42,233 nt of DNA from a virus: IMG/VR virus record IMGVR_UViG_3300025138_000090, positions 1 through 42,233 of that record; one strand, given 5' to 3'. A model generated the notes under the pieces. That model worked only from the letters and a program-made list of their open reading frames with translations, was not told the DNA's origin and did not search any database. The translations under genes were made by a program, and so were the position numbers. Shown one piece after another: positions 34,363 to 40,818 of this stretch. Each line of letters opens with the position of its first letter. Position 1 is the stretch's first letter.

Positions 34363-34763
34363 TAATCTAGTATTTTGTTATTCGGTAATTTATCTTTTAC
34401 TCTATCTGAGATTGGAATAGCATCACCCATCTCATCTATCCTAACAAATGTTATGTTTGTTCTTAGGATTAAGTTTTGTTTACCATTGTAAACATTGTGA
34501 GAACGAGCCTCTAATATTAATCTTATAGATGAACCACCTATGGATTCAACATCACCATATATCTTTAAGAGTTGACCTTCTCTTGCAGGTTTATTGAATA
34601 TACATTTATCAATTGCCTTAGTTACCATTCTTGGAGTATCACAAAACTCAGATGCGAATCCAGCGGCCGCGGCATCTAACCATGCTAATAATTTACCACC
34701 GAATAGGTTTCCGTGAAATCCTAAATCAGATTTCTTAATTGGATGTTGTGTTATGTATTTCAA
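34362..34763 (-). CDS. Hot-dog-fold acyl-CoA thioesterase (YciA-like)
   Basis: A 133-aa hot-dog protein. The characteristic helix motif is present: FHGNLFGGKLLAWLD (16-30), with a GG at 22-23 and an Asp (D30) of the WLD type, followed by AAAAGFAS. Later strands (LKIYGDVESIGGSSIRLILE, LRTNITFVRID) complete the fold. It would hydrolyse acyl-CoA; the substrate is not readable. Such enzymes are unusual in phages. The start is TTG at 34763, overlapping the TGA of the upstream 51-aa gene by 2 bp. Confidence 0.8.
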   Translation of the reverse strand: MKYITQHPIKKSDLGFHGNLFGGKLLAWLDAAAAGFASEFCDTPRMVTKAIDKCIFNKPAREGQLLKIYGDVESIGGSSIRLILEARSHNVYNGKQNLILRTNITFVRIDEMGDAIPISDRVKDKLPNNKILD

Positions 34764-34915
34764 ATATATTTGTTTAAGACTTGTTCGTATGCTTGTAATC
34801 TACCCAGTTTAGGATTTAGTACCATTAACTTTATAGCCTCTGCCATAACTTCATTTCGGATACCATGTGCGTGAGCTTCCCAAAGTATCTCTTCTATCTG
34901 TTCTTCGTTTGTCAT
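34760..34915 (-). CDS. Small hypothetical protein (51 aa), paralogue of next upstream gene
   Basis: Starts MTNEEQIEEILWEAHAHGIR and ends LQAYEQVLNKYI. It shares the pattern EEIL.EA...GIR, then NP...R..AY, with the first half of the 103-aa protein upstream (EKILEEASSVGIRS, then NRNPDMDRVSAYN). Short, helical, acidic. It was not long enough for a 60-aa cut-off but is tightly packed between two genes, which supports it. Confidence 0.6.
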   Translation of the reverse strand: MTNEEQIEEILWEAHAHGIRNEVMAEAIKLMVLNPKLGRLQAYEQVLNKYI

Positions 34916-35226
34916 TAACTAATTCCCTCTTCTAATGATTCATCAATATCATCTATACCTTCAAAAAACTTTAATTTAACTTCATCTACTGAGTAATCTA
35001 AATCATCATCTTCGTTATCAACGTATATTGGTTTATCAACAATATCTCGTGCATCAACCTCATCTGTAGTTGATAATAATGTATTGAATGCTAAATTATA
35101 AGCAGATACCCTATCCATATCAGGATTTCTATTCAGTATATTATACGCGGATTCTATAGTTTTACTTCTAATTCCAACTGAAGAAGCTTCCTCAAGTATT
35201 TTTTCTATTTCTTTTAATTCACTCAT
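34915..35226 (-). CDS. Acidic hypothetical protein (103 aa), tandem paralogue
   Basis: N-terminal half is helical and homologous to the 51-aa downstream protein; the C-terminal half is Asp/Glu-rich (VDNEDDDLDYSVDE). The two probably arose by duplication in tandem. It overlaps the upstream gene by 4 bp and the downstream gene by one base of start/stop. Function unknown. Confidence 0.55.
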   Translation of the reverse strand: MSELKEIEKILEEASSVGIRSKTIESAYNILNRNPDMDRVSAYNLAFNTLLSTTDEVDARDIVDKPIYVDNEDDDLDYSVDEVKLKFFEGIDDIDESLEEGIS

Positions 35227-35480
35227 TGTTTTCTTTTTTTAATCCTATTGATTACTTTATCATCTATCTGAGTTTCTATGTGTTTATCCCACAGTTCCCT
35301 CATAAACTTCATATGATGGGGTTTTATATTAAATCCCATCTCACCACTAAAGGTATTGTTAGAACCTGTAATTAAAGCGTTGATAATATACTCATCACCA
35401 TCTTTATAGTTGGTAGAGTTCATCACTATATCTTTCAGATATACGATTTTATCACTTATATTTACTGCTTCCCATTTCAT
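35223..35480 (-). CDS. Hypothetical protein (85 aa) with a near-leaderless promoter
   Basis: Mixed alpha/beta protein (MKWEAVNISDKIVYLKDIVM at the start; NIKPHHMKFMRELWDKHI near the end) with a basic tail (RIKKRKQ). No family recognised. The -7 box lies only 10 bp before the ATG, so the leader is about 3 nt. Confidence 0.55.
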   Translation of the reverse strand: MKWEAVNISDKIVYLKDIVMNSTNYKDGDEYIINALITGSNNTFSGEMGFNIKPHHMKFMRELWDKHIETQIDDKVINRIKKRKQ

Positions 35481-35489
35481 ATTAGAATA

Positions 35490-35533
35490 CTAATATACGA
35501 AAATTATTTGACGTACACAAGCTTTTGTGTTAA
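35490..35533 (-). promoter_or_regulatory. Promoter of the 85-aa gene
   Basis: CTTG (35518-35521), 20 bp, TATATTAG (35490-35497). One TTAACA lies 6 bp upstream of the -33 box (35528-35533) and a degenerate copy TTAAAA 11 bp further, a variant of the TTAACA class. It lies just downstream of the tRNA-Glu gene. Confidence 0.7.
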
Positions 35534-35550
35534 TTAATTTTTAAAGTTTG

Positions 35551-35622
35551 TACTCCGTAGGAGAATCGAACTCCTATTTTATGGATGAAAACCATATGTC
35601 CTAACCGTTAGACGAACGGAGC
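35551..35622 (-). tRNA. tRNA-Glu (anticodon TTC)
   Basis: Complete cloverleaf: acceptor GCTCCGT/ACGGAGT (first pair G-U), anticodon stem ATGG/CCAT with loop TTTTCAT, T-arm AGGAG-TTCGATT-CTCCT. 72 nt with discriminator A. No CCA is encoded. It directly follows tRNA-Ala (3-nt spacer). Confidence 0.93.
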
Positions 35623-35625
35623 AGG

Positions 35626-35702
35626 TGGTGGAGAATATCGGACTCGAACCGATGACCCCTACGGTGCAAGCGTAGTGCTCTAGCCAGCTGAGCTAATTCC
35701 CC
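35626..35702 (-). tRNA. tRNA-Ala (anticodon TGC), CCA encoded
   Basis: Acceptor GGGGAAT/ATTCTCC (one G-U), D-stem GCTC/GAGC, anticodon stem CTACG/CGTAG with loop CTTGCAC, T-arm ATCGG-TTCGAGT-CCGAT. The 3' CCA is encoded, unlike the two neighbouring tRNAs. Confidence 0.95.
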
Positions 35703-35714
35703 ATCCGATTGGAG

Positions 35715-35993
35715 TTACCCTTTAAGTATCTCCTTCCCTTTTTCATCAATTTGAGTCGTTGGTATATTAGCCCCATATTCGTTACCGAAGTTTTTAGAGA
35801 GTGTATCCAACTTACCAGTTGAGGATTCTAACTGACCTAATAGTTTATCTATCTCTTCAGTAAATTGTGGGTGTTCACCTATTGCAACAGGTGATTCGAA
35901 ATAAACAGATAATCGTGCTCTTGCATCTAATATATCTGCGGTGTATCTAGCTTCTAATGCCTGATACAATCTTCTTGAAATCTTATGATTCAT
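35715..35993 (-). CDS. Hypothetical protein (92 aa) between tRNA genes
   Basis: A helical protein (SRRLYQALEARYTADILDAR at the N-terminus; DKLLGQLESSTGKLDTLSKN near the middle). Resembles short conserved proteins of marine myoviruses but is not identified. It stands between tRNA-Arg and tRNA-Ala in one transcription direction. Confidence 0.6.
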   Translation of the reverse strand: MNHKISRRLYQALEARYTADILDARARLSVYFESPVAIGEHPQFTEEIDKLLGQLESSTGKLDTLSKNFGNEYGANIPTTQIDEKGKEILKG

Positions 35994-36042
35994 GTTATTG
36001 GTTTTAATGTTAACTTATTAATAAATATTAAAATATATTTAG

Positions 36043-36116
36043 TGAACCGAGTAGGATTCGAACCTACGACCTACAGATTAGAAGTCTGTTGCTCTATCCA
36101 ACTGAGCTACCGGTCC
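36043..36116 (-). tRNA. tRNA-Arg (anticodon TCT)
   Basis: 74 nt with acceptor GGACCGG/TCGGTTC (two G-U pairs), D-stem GCTC/GAGC, anticodon stem ACAGA/TCTGT with loop CTTCTAA, T-arm GTAGG-TTCGAAT-CCTAC. Reads AGA, a common codon in this A+T-rich genome. No encoded CCA. Confidence 0.94.
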
Positions 36117-36125
36117 TTCGGTTAA

Positions 36126-36683
36126 TTAATTTACGATTCGGATTACCTCATCTTTTGATTTATTCATTAGTGTAGATTTTGATTCATCTAAAGAATCTCT
36201 TACGTTTTCATACCACTCTTCATACTTCTCAGAATCATCCCAATCAGGTTCTTCACCAAAAGAATCTTCTTTTAAATTTCCTTTTAAGTGTTTGAACTTA
36301 CCTCTATATCCTGCACCACCACCATGTGTATTATATATGTTTTCATCTTCAAATTCATAACTCATAATAACATCATTATCTATTTGGTGTAATTGTTTTG
36401 TTAGTTCTTCAAAGGCTTGAATTGGTGGATACCATGCTGATTCTAAATTAATAGAACCATATGATTCAGTTAAATCAGTATCAACCATATAACACCACTT
36501 AGTTCCTATCTTATCTACATAATCAGTTCTATCGTATGGTACATCACCATATAGTTTATTATATAAGAACATAGTTTCAAACATATCCTTATGTTCTATT
36601 CCTTCAAACCATTTAGTTAAGAATTCAAATACCTTTGGGTTATCTGATTCTATTTCTATTCTAGTGTTTATTATATTTGCCAT
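36126..36683 (-). CDS. Hypothetical protein, Api92/DUF1281-like fold suspected (185 aa)
   Basis: A 185-aa acidic protein. The stretch GTKWCYMVDTDLTESYGSIN, then ESAWYPPIQAFEELTKQL, resembles the ferredoxin-like domain of Api92/YubB-type plasmid and phage proteins, where a similar AWxPP motif occurs. The C-terminus is acidic and helical. The role of that family is not established. Its start overlaps the upstream gene by one base. Confidence 0.5.
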   Translation of the reverse strand: MANIINTRIEIESDNPKVFEFLTKWFEGIEHKDMFETMFLYNKLYGDVPYDRTDYVDKIGTKWCYMVDTDLTESYGSINLESAWYPPIQAFEELTKQLHQIDNDVIMSYEFEDENIYNTHGGGAGYRGKFKHLKGNLKEDSFGEEPDWDDSEKYEEWYENVRDSLDESKSTLMNKSKDEVIRIVN

Positions 36684-37051
36684 TAACTAAAATCGTTATT
36701 GTACTTAGCGTTAAACCCATTGTACTTAGTGTACTCTTCATCAATTTTACCAGCTTCCATAGTTATCGTATCACTCTTCATTCGTGAATCAAACATTTCT
36801 TGGGTTGGATATTCGTAAAACGCCTGCCACAACTTATCCTTTAAATCTTCAGAAAAGTTATCTTCGTTATCTCCGATGTATTCTTCAGCTTCCCAATCGG
36901 AAAGGTTATCGTTTATATAATCCCAAAAATCTTCTTCAGTTTCACCTTTATATGGTGGTACTGCGTTTCTGAAATCTTCTGAATCTAATGTGATTGCCTC
37001 TGTTACTTGTGTAAGAGTGTAGGTTGTTCTACTTCTAAAATCTAATTTCAT
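36683..37051 (-). CDS. Acidic hypothetical protein (122 aa)
   Basis: A very acidic protein with helical patches (DWEAEEYIGDNEDNFSEDLK) and aromatic residues. No family recognised. It follows a small membrane-protein gene by 4 bp and shares a one-base overlap with the next gene, so it belongs to the same coupled block. Confidence 0.5.
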   Translation of the reverse strand: MKLDFRSRTTYTLTQVTEAITLDSEDFRNAVPPYKGETEEDFWDYINDNLSDWEAEEYIGDNEDNFSEDLKDKLWQAFYEYPTQEMFDSRMKSDTITMEAGKIDEEYTKYNGFNAKYNNDFS

Positions 37052-37055
37052 AATG

Positions 37056-37166
37056 TTAATAGATAAATAATGAGTACACTATTAACGATATGTATAATCC
37101 TAGTGCACTCATTAGGAATATATCTCCTGTATCTACTTTAGATACAAATCTTTTAATCTTCTTCAT
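37056..37166 (-). CDS. Small single-TM protein (36 aa)
   Basis: Read directly as MKKIKRFVSKVDTGDIFLMS followed by ALGLYISLIVYSLFIY. A basic N-terminus is followed by a hydrophobic C-terminal half, fitting a tail-anchored membrane peptide. Its start overlaps the end of the nucleotidyltransferase gene by 14 bp. Plausible but short. Confidence 0.45.
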   Translation of the reverse strand: MKKIKRFVSKVDTGDIFLMSALGLYISLIVYSLFIY

Positions 37167-37608
37167 TTTTTAATATGTTTGGGTTTTGTTTAACTGTTTG
37201 TATTGTTATTAAATTCTTTAACTTAGTTGTACTCCATCCATGTGACCTGGTGGTGTATATAACTTTCGGTGGGAGGTCATCGCCTGTAAATGATTTACCA
37301 ATGTAATCATCACCTAATATTCTGATATCTGGTTTGAAGAACTCTATTAGTTTATATAGTTCATTTTCGGTTTGGTATGTATATACCTCATCAACATCTT
37401 CTAATGCCATCAAAGTGGTGTGTCTATCATATAAAGGAATGACAGGTTTATACTTAGTATATCTAGTGGCTGAAGGGTCTATTTGTAAGAATACAATAAA
37501 CGTATCACAATGACGTTTAGCTTCTTTAAATGTATGTATATAACCAGGATGTATTAAATCAAAGTTACCAGCAGTGAACCCTAAAGTTCCGTTTCTTTTG
37601 TGTTCCAT
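37153..37608 (-). CDS. Cytidylyltransferase-like nucleotidyltransferase
   Basis: A 151-aa protein of the HIGH/HxGH nucleotidyltransferase superfamily: TAGNFDLIHPGYIHTFKEAK carries the active-site loop, and RSHGWSTTKLKN matches the second motif (ISSTxLRxR-like). The second His of HxGH is Tyr here (H20-P-G-Y23). Members activate alcohol or sugar phosphates with CTP or ATP (for example glycerol-3-phosphate cytidylyltransferase). It may modify cell-surface or phage glycans. The real start is ATG 37608 inside the end of the 54-aa gene. Confidence 0.75.
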   Translation of the reverse strand: MEHKRNGTLGFTAGNFDLIHPGYIHTFKEAKRHCDTFIVFLQIDPSATRYTKYKPVIPLYDRHTTLMALEDVDEVYTYQTENELYKLIEFFKPDIRILGDDYIGKSFTGDDLPPKVIYTTRSHGWSTTKLKNLITIQTVKQNPNILKNEED

Positions 37609-37745
37609 CGTTTTAAAACTTTATATATGTACTTAATACTATCCCCATCACCTATTAACCACTCTTTTTTGTGGTATAATGAATGAATACGCTCATCATC
37701 CATAGCTTTAAGTTGGGCTAAACTGTGTACATAACTCTTATTCAT
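37581..37745 (-). CDS. Small hypothetical protein (54 aa), probably leaderless
   Basis: Read directly: it begins MNKSYVHSLAQLKAMDDERI, ends KRWNTKETEL, and its end overlaps the nucleotidyltransferase gene by 28 bp. Basic-helical, no family recognised. The -7 box at 37750-37757 ends five bases before the ATG, so the mRNA would start at or next to the ATG. Confidence 0.6.
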   Translation of the reverse strand: MNKSYVHSLAQLKAMDDERIHSLYHKKEWLIGDGDSIKYIYKVLKRWNTKETEL

Positions 37746-37749
37746 TTAT

Positions 37750-37781
37750 GTAATATACAAAATTAATTCCATATATCCAAA
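37750..37781 (-). promoter_or_regulatory. Promoter of the 54-aa and nucleotidyltransferase genes
   Basis: TTTG (37778-37781), 20 bp, TATATTAC (37750-37757). The start codon at 37745 is only 5 bp away. There are no TTAACA repeats upstream. Confidence 0.7.
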
Positions 37782-37783
37782 TA

Positions 37784-38146
37784 TTAATGTGTATATTTTA
37801 GTTTGGGTTTTCTAAATATTGATAATGGAATGGTTACAGATAAACTACCCATCATAGTAGCGAGTAAATCTCTTTCATCAAAGTAGTTACCCACTCTCCA
37901 ATTATCAAATGATTCTTTAGCTATACCAGCAGTTAATCCTACTCCCAATCCGATGAAGAATGCTTTCTTCTTATTTCCGTATTTTCGTAGAGCCCATTCG
38001 TATCCAATAGTGGTAACGATTACTCCAGCAGTAAAGTGATATTGTTTATCTTTTTCAGTTAGTATGAATTCTCCGTATTGGTAGAATTGTCCATAAGTTG
38101 ATTGACATGCAACCAACATTATGATTAGTAATTTTATTCGTTTCAC
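37784..38146 (-). CDS. Predicted lipoprotein, YfiM-like (120 aa)
   Basis: The signal peptide MKRIKLLIIMLVACQS has a lipobox-like LVAC, so the mature protein may be lipid-anchored at Cys14. The mature part shows the pattern DKQYHFTAGVIVTTIGYEWA, GLGVGLTAGIAKESFDNWR and DLLATMMGSL seen in YfiM/DUF2279-type phage and bacterial proteins. Probably a periplasmic or outer-membrane protein acting late at the cell envelope (lysis or exclusion). It overlaps the upstream 61-aa gene by 4 bp. Confidence 0.65.
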   Translation of the reverse strand: MKRIKLLIIMLVACQSTYGQFYQYGEFILTEKDKQYHFTAGVIVTTIGYEWALRKYGNKKKAFFIGLGVGLTAGIAKESFDNWRVGNYFDERDLLATMMGSLSVTIPLSIFRKPKLKYTH

Positions 38147-38328
38147 TTAATACTCCCAACTGTATTTGAATGTGTTCTAAATCCTATGATTGGGGTATGA
38201 CCTGTAATCTCATTCTTTCGAATATCAATTAGTTGTTTCGTTAACATTAACGTTTCAACATCTTTTTCATTGTTAACCCAATCTGTAAATAGATAGGTTA
38301 GTACTTTACTTTTTACTTTTTTAAACAT
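38143..38328 (-). CDS. Hypothetical protein (61 aa)
   Basis: Basic N-terminus (MFKKVKSKVLTYLFTDWVNN) and a polar C-terminus (GFRTHSNTVGSIK). No motif recognised. Coupled to the lipoprotein gene by a 4-bp overlap. Confidence 0.45.
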   Translation of the reverse strand: MFKKVKSKVLTYLFTDWVNNEKDVETLMLTKQLIDIRKNEITGHTPIIGFRTHSNTVGSIK

Positions 38329-38333
38329 AATTT

Positions 38334-38522
38334 TTATTTATTAATTTTTACTAATTTACTACACTTCTCATAATCCTCAATACCTTCAAAATGTTTCAAT
38401 AACATTTCGGAATCTTCGTGATTGATAGGTAGGTAGAATTTTGATTGTTCTGCTAACTTATCGTAAGTGGTCTCCCCCACTAATAGTTGATAAGCGTTGT
38501 TGTATGATTCATCTATACTCAT
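38334..38522 (-). CDS. Hypothetical protein (62 aa)
   Basis: Small helical protein (MSIDESYNNAYQLLVGETTY at the start). No family recognised. It is spaced by 3 bp from the zincin gene upstream and 5 bp from the next gene, consistent with a real operon member. Confidence 0.45.
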   Translation of the reverse strand: MSIDESYNNAYQLLVGETTYDKLAEQSKFYLPINHEDSEMLLKHFEGIEDYEKCSKLVKINK

Positions 38523-38525
38523 ATC

Positions 38526-38957
38526 TTAATTAAACATTAACCAATTAGATTCTTCTTTGGTAGCTGCTACTTCGTATGGATGATTACCATAATGGTATCC
38601 CATATCATAATATCGTTTCATCCATATTGGAGATTGTAAATGGTGTTGATATTCGTGAATCAAAGTTTGAATCACATCTTTTCTATCTTTCATCTTAGGA
38701 TGATAAACAACAATAGTGTTTAATTCTCTATCGTATTCAGCGGCGGGGTCGGCTTCTCCGAACTCTTCTACTTCGGTAGGATAATCATCCTCACCCATTT
38801 CTAAATCTTCACCGATGATTCGTAGATAAATGTTGTGATGGAGTTCAGTATAAGGAGTACATTCGTGGAACTTAGAAATTCCATAGTGTTTCTCTATCTT
38901 AGGATAAACCTCATCAACAACATTTTGAACCTCTTCTTTAGTCATTAAGTTTTTCAT
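38526..38957 (-). CDS. Zincin-like metallopeptidase domain protein (143 aa)
   Basis: HEYQH (101-105), in DVIQTLIHEYQHHLQS, is the HExxH zinc-binding motif. A later Glu (E129, HPYEVAA) could be the third ligand, as in gluzincin-type folds. The N-terminal part is helical and polar. This is a small metallopeptidase-like domain; catalytic activity is probable but the substrate is unknown. It lies in the early/middle block together with a nucleotidyltransferase and small lipoproteins. Confidence 0.65.
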   Translation of the reverse strand: MKNLMTKEEVQNVVDEVYPKIEKHYGISKFHECTPYTELHHNIYLRIIGEDLEMGEDDYPTEVEEFGEADPAAEYDRELNTIVVYHPKMKDRKDVIQTLIHEYQHHLQSPIWMKRYYDMGYHYGNHPYEVAATKEESNWLMFN

Positions 38958-38966
38958 ATCTATATT

Positions 38967-39299
38967 TTAGTATCCAACAAAATCAATCTTAACACAATCG
39001 GTAACAGTACCTAACTTAACAAAGTATGGCCATTCTTCGTTCAACCAATAGTTTTGAACACCATCTAATTCATTTAAACAACCTTTGTATAGTTCTTCAA
39101 CGTGATAACCATCTCCGTATTTGATACCACCACACAACTCCATCAGTTCGTTGAGTTTATCCCAATTATCTTTATTCTTTTCTATTTGAATTTCGATTTC
39201 TGTTTTCATTAGTTCGGAAACTTTATCGTTCCAATCGTACATCTCATTAGACCACGGCTTTACTACTTTAGGTTTTTCGGTATTTAACATATTTATCAT
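38967..39299 (-). CDS. Hypothetical protein (110 aa)
   Basis: Acidic, helical, Trp- and Glu-rich (WNDKVSELMKTEIEIQIEKN) with a C-terminal beta-like part (GTVTDCVKIDFVGY). It could start at the fourth residue. Its promoter belongs to the TTAACA class and its leader contains two perfect hairpins. No family recognised. Confidence 0.5.
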   Translation of the reverse strand: MINMLNTEKPKVVKPWSNEMYDWNDKVSELMKTEIEIQIEKNKDNWDKLNELMELCGGIKYGDGYHVEELYKGCLNELDGVQNYWLNEEWPYFVKLGTVTDCVKIDFVGY

Positions 39300-39324
39300 T
39301 TTTTAATTATTACTATTACTACTT

Positions 39325-39358
39325 GGAGATTTATCTCCCTCTTTACTACATAGTAAAG
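39325..39358 (-). other. Two perfect hairpins at the start of the 110-aa gene's transcript
   Basis: On the minus strand CTTTACTATGTAGTAAAG (39341-39358) is a perfect 8-bp palindrome with a 2-nt loop, overlapping the -7 box. GGAGATAAATCTCC (39325-39338) forms a 6-bp stem. Both would lie at the 5' end of the mRNA. Confidence 0.6.
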
Positions 39359-39409
39359 ATACGACTAAATTCGTTAATAAACAAGCTTTCAATGTTAAGA
39401 AATTGTTAA
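39354..39409 (-). promoter_or_regulatory. Promoter of the 110-aa gene, TTAACA class
   Basis: TTAACA (39404-39409), 5 bp, TTAACA (39393-39398), 7 bp, CTTG (39382-39385), 20 bp, TATCTTTA (39354-39361). An AAAGA motif precedes the repeats. Confidence 0.8.
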
Positions 39410-39418
39410 ATCTTTACC

Positions 39419-39434
39419 CCCACCCAAATGTGGG
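39419..39434 (-). other. Small hairpin after the 114-aa gene
   Basis: CCCAC/GTGGG stem with a 6-nt loop, followed on the minus strand by a G-rich run and the TTAACA promoter. No T-tract, so a weak or partial terminator at best. Confidence 0.3.
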
Positions 39435-39470
39435 AAAGTGTGTGAACTTTTAGAAAAATTTTAGGAAAAT

Positions 39471-39815
39471 TTATTCAAACCATTGGGAACGATTAGTCTT
39501 ATGGTTCTTAACCTTTAAATCAGGTTTATCTAAATCCATTTCACTCATCTTATCTATTATAGATTGAGTACGTTTATCATCACCCTCTTTACCTATCTTA
39601 CCTGCCTTCTCTATAAGGTCATTTGTAATATCTTCACCTCTACTTTGAGCATCCATAGCCGCAAATCGTTTAGTGTGATATTGGCCTAATGGTTTGGTGA
39701 ATCCTTTTAAATACTCAGCTTTAGAATCTAAGTATTTTAAGAAGGAATCGAAATCTTCGTTTCCTAACTTATCTAATTCTTCATCCGATAAAGGATTGTT
39801 AGAATCATATATCAT
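39471..39815 (-). CDS. Acidic hypothetical protein (114 aa)
   Basis: Helical, acidic protein (NPLSDEELDKLGNEDFDSFL at the start) with a polar basic patch near the end (VKNHKTNRSQWFE). No family recognised. It overlaps the upstream 68-aa gene by 4 bp, so the pair is coupled. Confidence 0.5.
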   Translation of the reverse strand: MIYDSNNPLSDEELDKLGNEDFDSFLKYLDSKAEYLKGFTKPLGQYHTKRFAAMDAQSRGEDITNDLIEKAGKIGKEGDDKRTQSIIDKMSEMDLDKPDLKVKNHKTNRSQWFE

Positions 39816-40018
39816 AACTTACCCCCATCTAATTTACCACTCTCTATATCCATAATAAGAAACTCAATTCTTTGTTGTGCGATATACGGTGAATCTTCTT
39901 TTAATAATTGATTGATTTGGTTGAGGTTCTTTATTACTAACCTCTTTGAACATAAAGGAGATTGAGCGGGTGTAAACCCATTATCTATCCATCCTTGTAC
40001 TTTATCTCTTAAACTCAT
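39812..40018 (-). CDS. Hypothetical protein (68 aa)
   Basis: Small helical, mildly basic protein (MSLRDKVQGWIDNGFTPAQS at the start) ending in an acidic stretch. No domain recognised. It is first in a two-gene operon driven by a TTAACA-class promoter 26 bp upstream. Confidence 0.5.
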   Translation of the reverse strand: MSLRDKVQGWIDNGFTPAQSPLCSKRLVIKNLNQINQLLKEDSPYIAQQRIEFLIMDIESGKLDGGKL

Positions 40019-40043
40019 AATTTTGATTGTTTATATTAGACTA

Positions 40044-40099
40044 CTAATATACGAATAATAATCCAACTATCCAAATCTAATTTGTTAAATCTTTGTTAA
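40044..40099 (-). promoter_or_regulatory. Promoter of the 68-aa gene, TTAACA class
   Basis: TTAACA (40094-40099), 5 bp, TTAACA (40083-40088), 7 bp, TTTG (40072-40075), 20 bp, TATATTAG (40044-40051). A GTTAATAAC copy lies 25 bp upstream of the -33 box (40101-40109). Confidence 0.85.
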
Positions 40100-40153
40100 A
40101 GTTATTAACACCATAGGTGAATACAATCACTTAAAGTTATAACCATTGGTGAA
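40096..40153. repeat. Imperfect direct repeat upstream of the 68-aa gene promoter
   Basis: Two copies, 35 bp apart: TTAAAGTTATTAACACCATA ending AGGTGAA (40096-40121) and TTAAAGTTATAACCATTGGT ending GAA (40131-40153). Both contain a GTTATNAAC-like core and a CCATAGG/CCATTGG tail. Possibly an extra regulatory site; no ORF here. Confidence 0.45.
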
Positions 40154-40204
40154 GGATAACTAAAAAAAAGTGAGGTAGATTAAAATCAGTAAAGTGCTGA
40201 AGAA

Positions 40205-40444
40205 CTACTTAATACTATCCTTAGTTATAGTAGGGAGTATAATGATAACCCCATCCTTCTTAACTAAATCAAAGTTTACCTTCGTATCTGTAACAGAGGT
40301 ATCCTTTACCCCTGTATGGGAACAACATTCCTTCTGAGGAAGAGAGGAACTCCTACACGAAGAAATAGAACCAAACAACACCAACCCAAAAAGGAGTAAT
40401 CCAATGGCTATTACAGTATCCCAAAAATTTTTATTCTTTTTCAT
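40205..40444 (-). CDS. Predicted small lipoprotein (79 aa)
   Basis: N-terminal hydrophobic stretch (DTVIAIGLLLFGLVLFGSIS) with a lipobox-like ISSC, then a short Ser/Cys/Thr-rich mature part ending near ILPTITKDSIK. The layout is that of small phage lipoproteins such as Rz1-like spanins, but there is no supporting partner identified next to it except the TM protein upstream. A terminator-like TTCAG/CTGA hairpin and T run follow. Confidence 0.5.
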   Translation of the reverse strand: MKKNKNFWDTVIAIGLLLFGLVLFGSISSCRSSSLPQKECCSHTGVKDTSVTDTKVNFDLVKKDGVIIILPTITKDSIK

Positions 40445-40454
40445 CCATTCTCTT

Positions 40455-40688
40455 TTAAAAAGGTAACATAGTCATTCCTACCTTATTCAGTAGAAACTCC
40501 ATAACACAGACAAAGGTTAAACCACCTACTATTTGCCATACCCAATACTTCCAACCAGTCAATCCTTCTTGCCACTTACGGAAAGATGATTTTCTAGCCC
40601 ATTCGTATATACCTAACTTTTGGTTGATTTTATCAGCCCACCATCCTACATCAAATAGGTTACCTATAAACACTAATATTTTTTTCAT
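40455..40688 (-). CDS. Small membrane protein (77 aa)
   Basis: Aromatic N-terminal half (IGNLFDVGWWADKINQKLGI) and a membrane segment near 48-66 (VWQIVGGLTFVCVMEFLL). Function unknown. It starts just after the TGA of the 42-aa gene and precedes the predicted lipoprotein by 10 bp. Confidence 0.5.
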   Translation of the reverse strand: MKKILVFIGNLFDVGWWADKINQKLGIYEWARKSSFRKWQEGLTGWKYWVWQIVGGLTFVCVMEFLLNKVGMTMLPF

Positions 40689-40689
40689 A

Positions 40690-40818
40690 TCAATAAGTAT
40701 CCTTATGTTTAGATTTACGAGTATATACCTTCTTACTCTTCTGAATAGAACCTCTCATAGCCGACCATATCTCTTGCATGGTTAACTTAACCTTTACCAA
40801 TTTTTTATCAGTTCCCAT
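40690..40818 (-). CDS. Small basic protein (42 aa)
   Basis: Read directly: it begins MGTDKKLVKVKLTMQEIWSA and ends TRKSKHKDTY. Lys-rich (about one third basic), possibly nucleic-acid binding. It overlaps the end of the upstream membrane-protein gene by 25 bp and its stop runs into the start of the next gene. Short, but the tight packing supports it. Confidence 0.5.
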   Translation of the reverse strand: MGTDKKLVKVKLTMQEIWSAMRGSIQKSKKVYTRKSKHKDTY

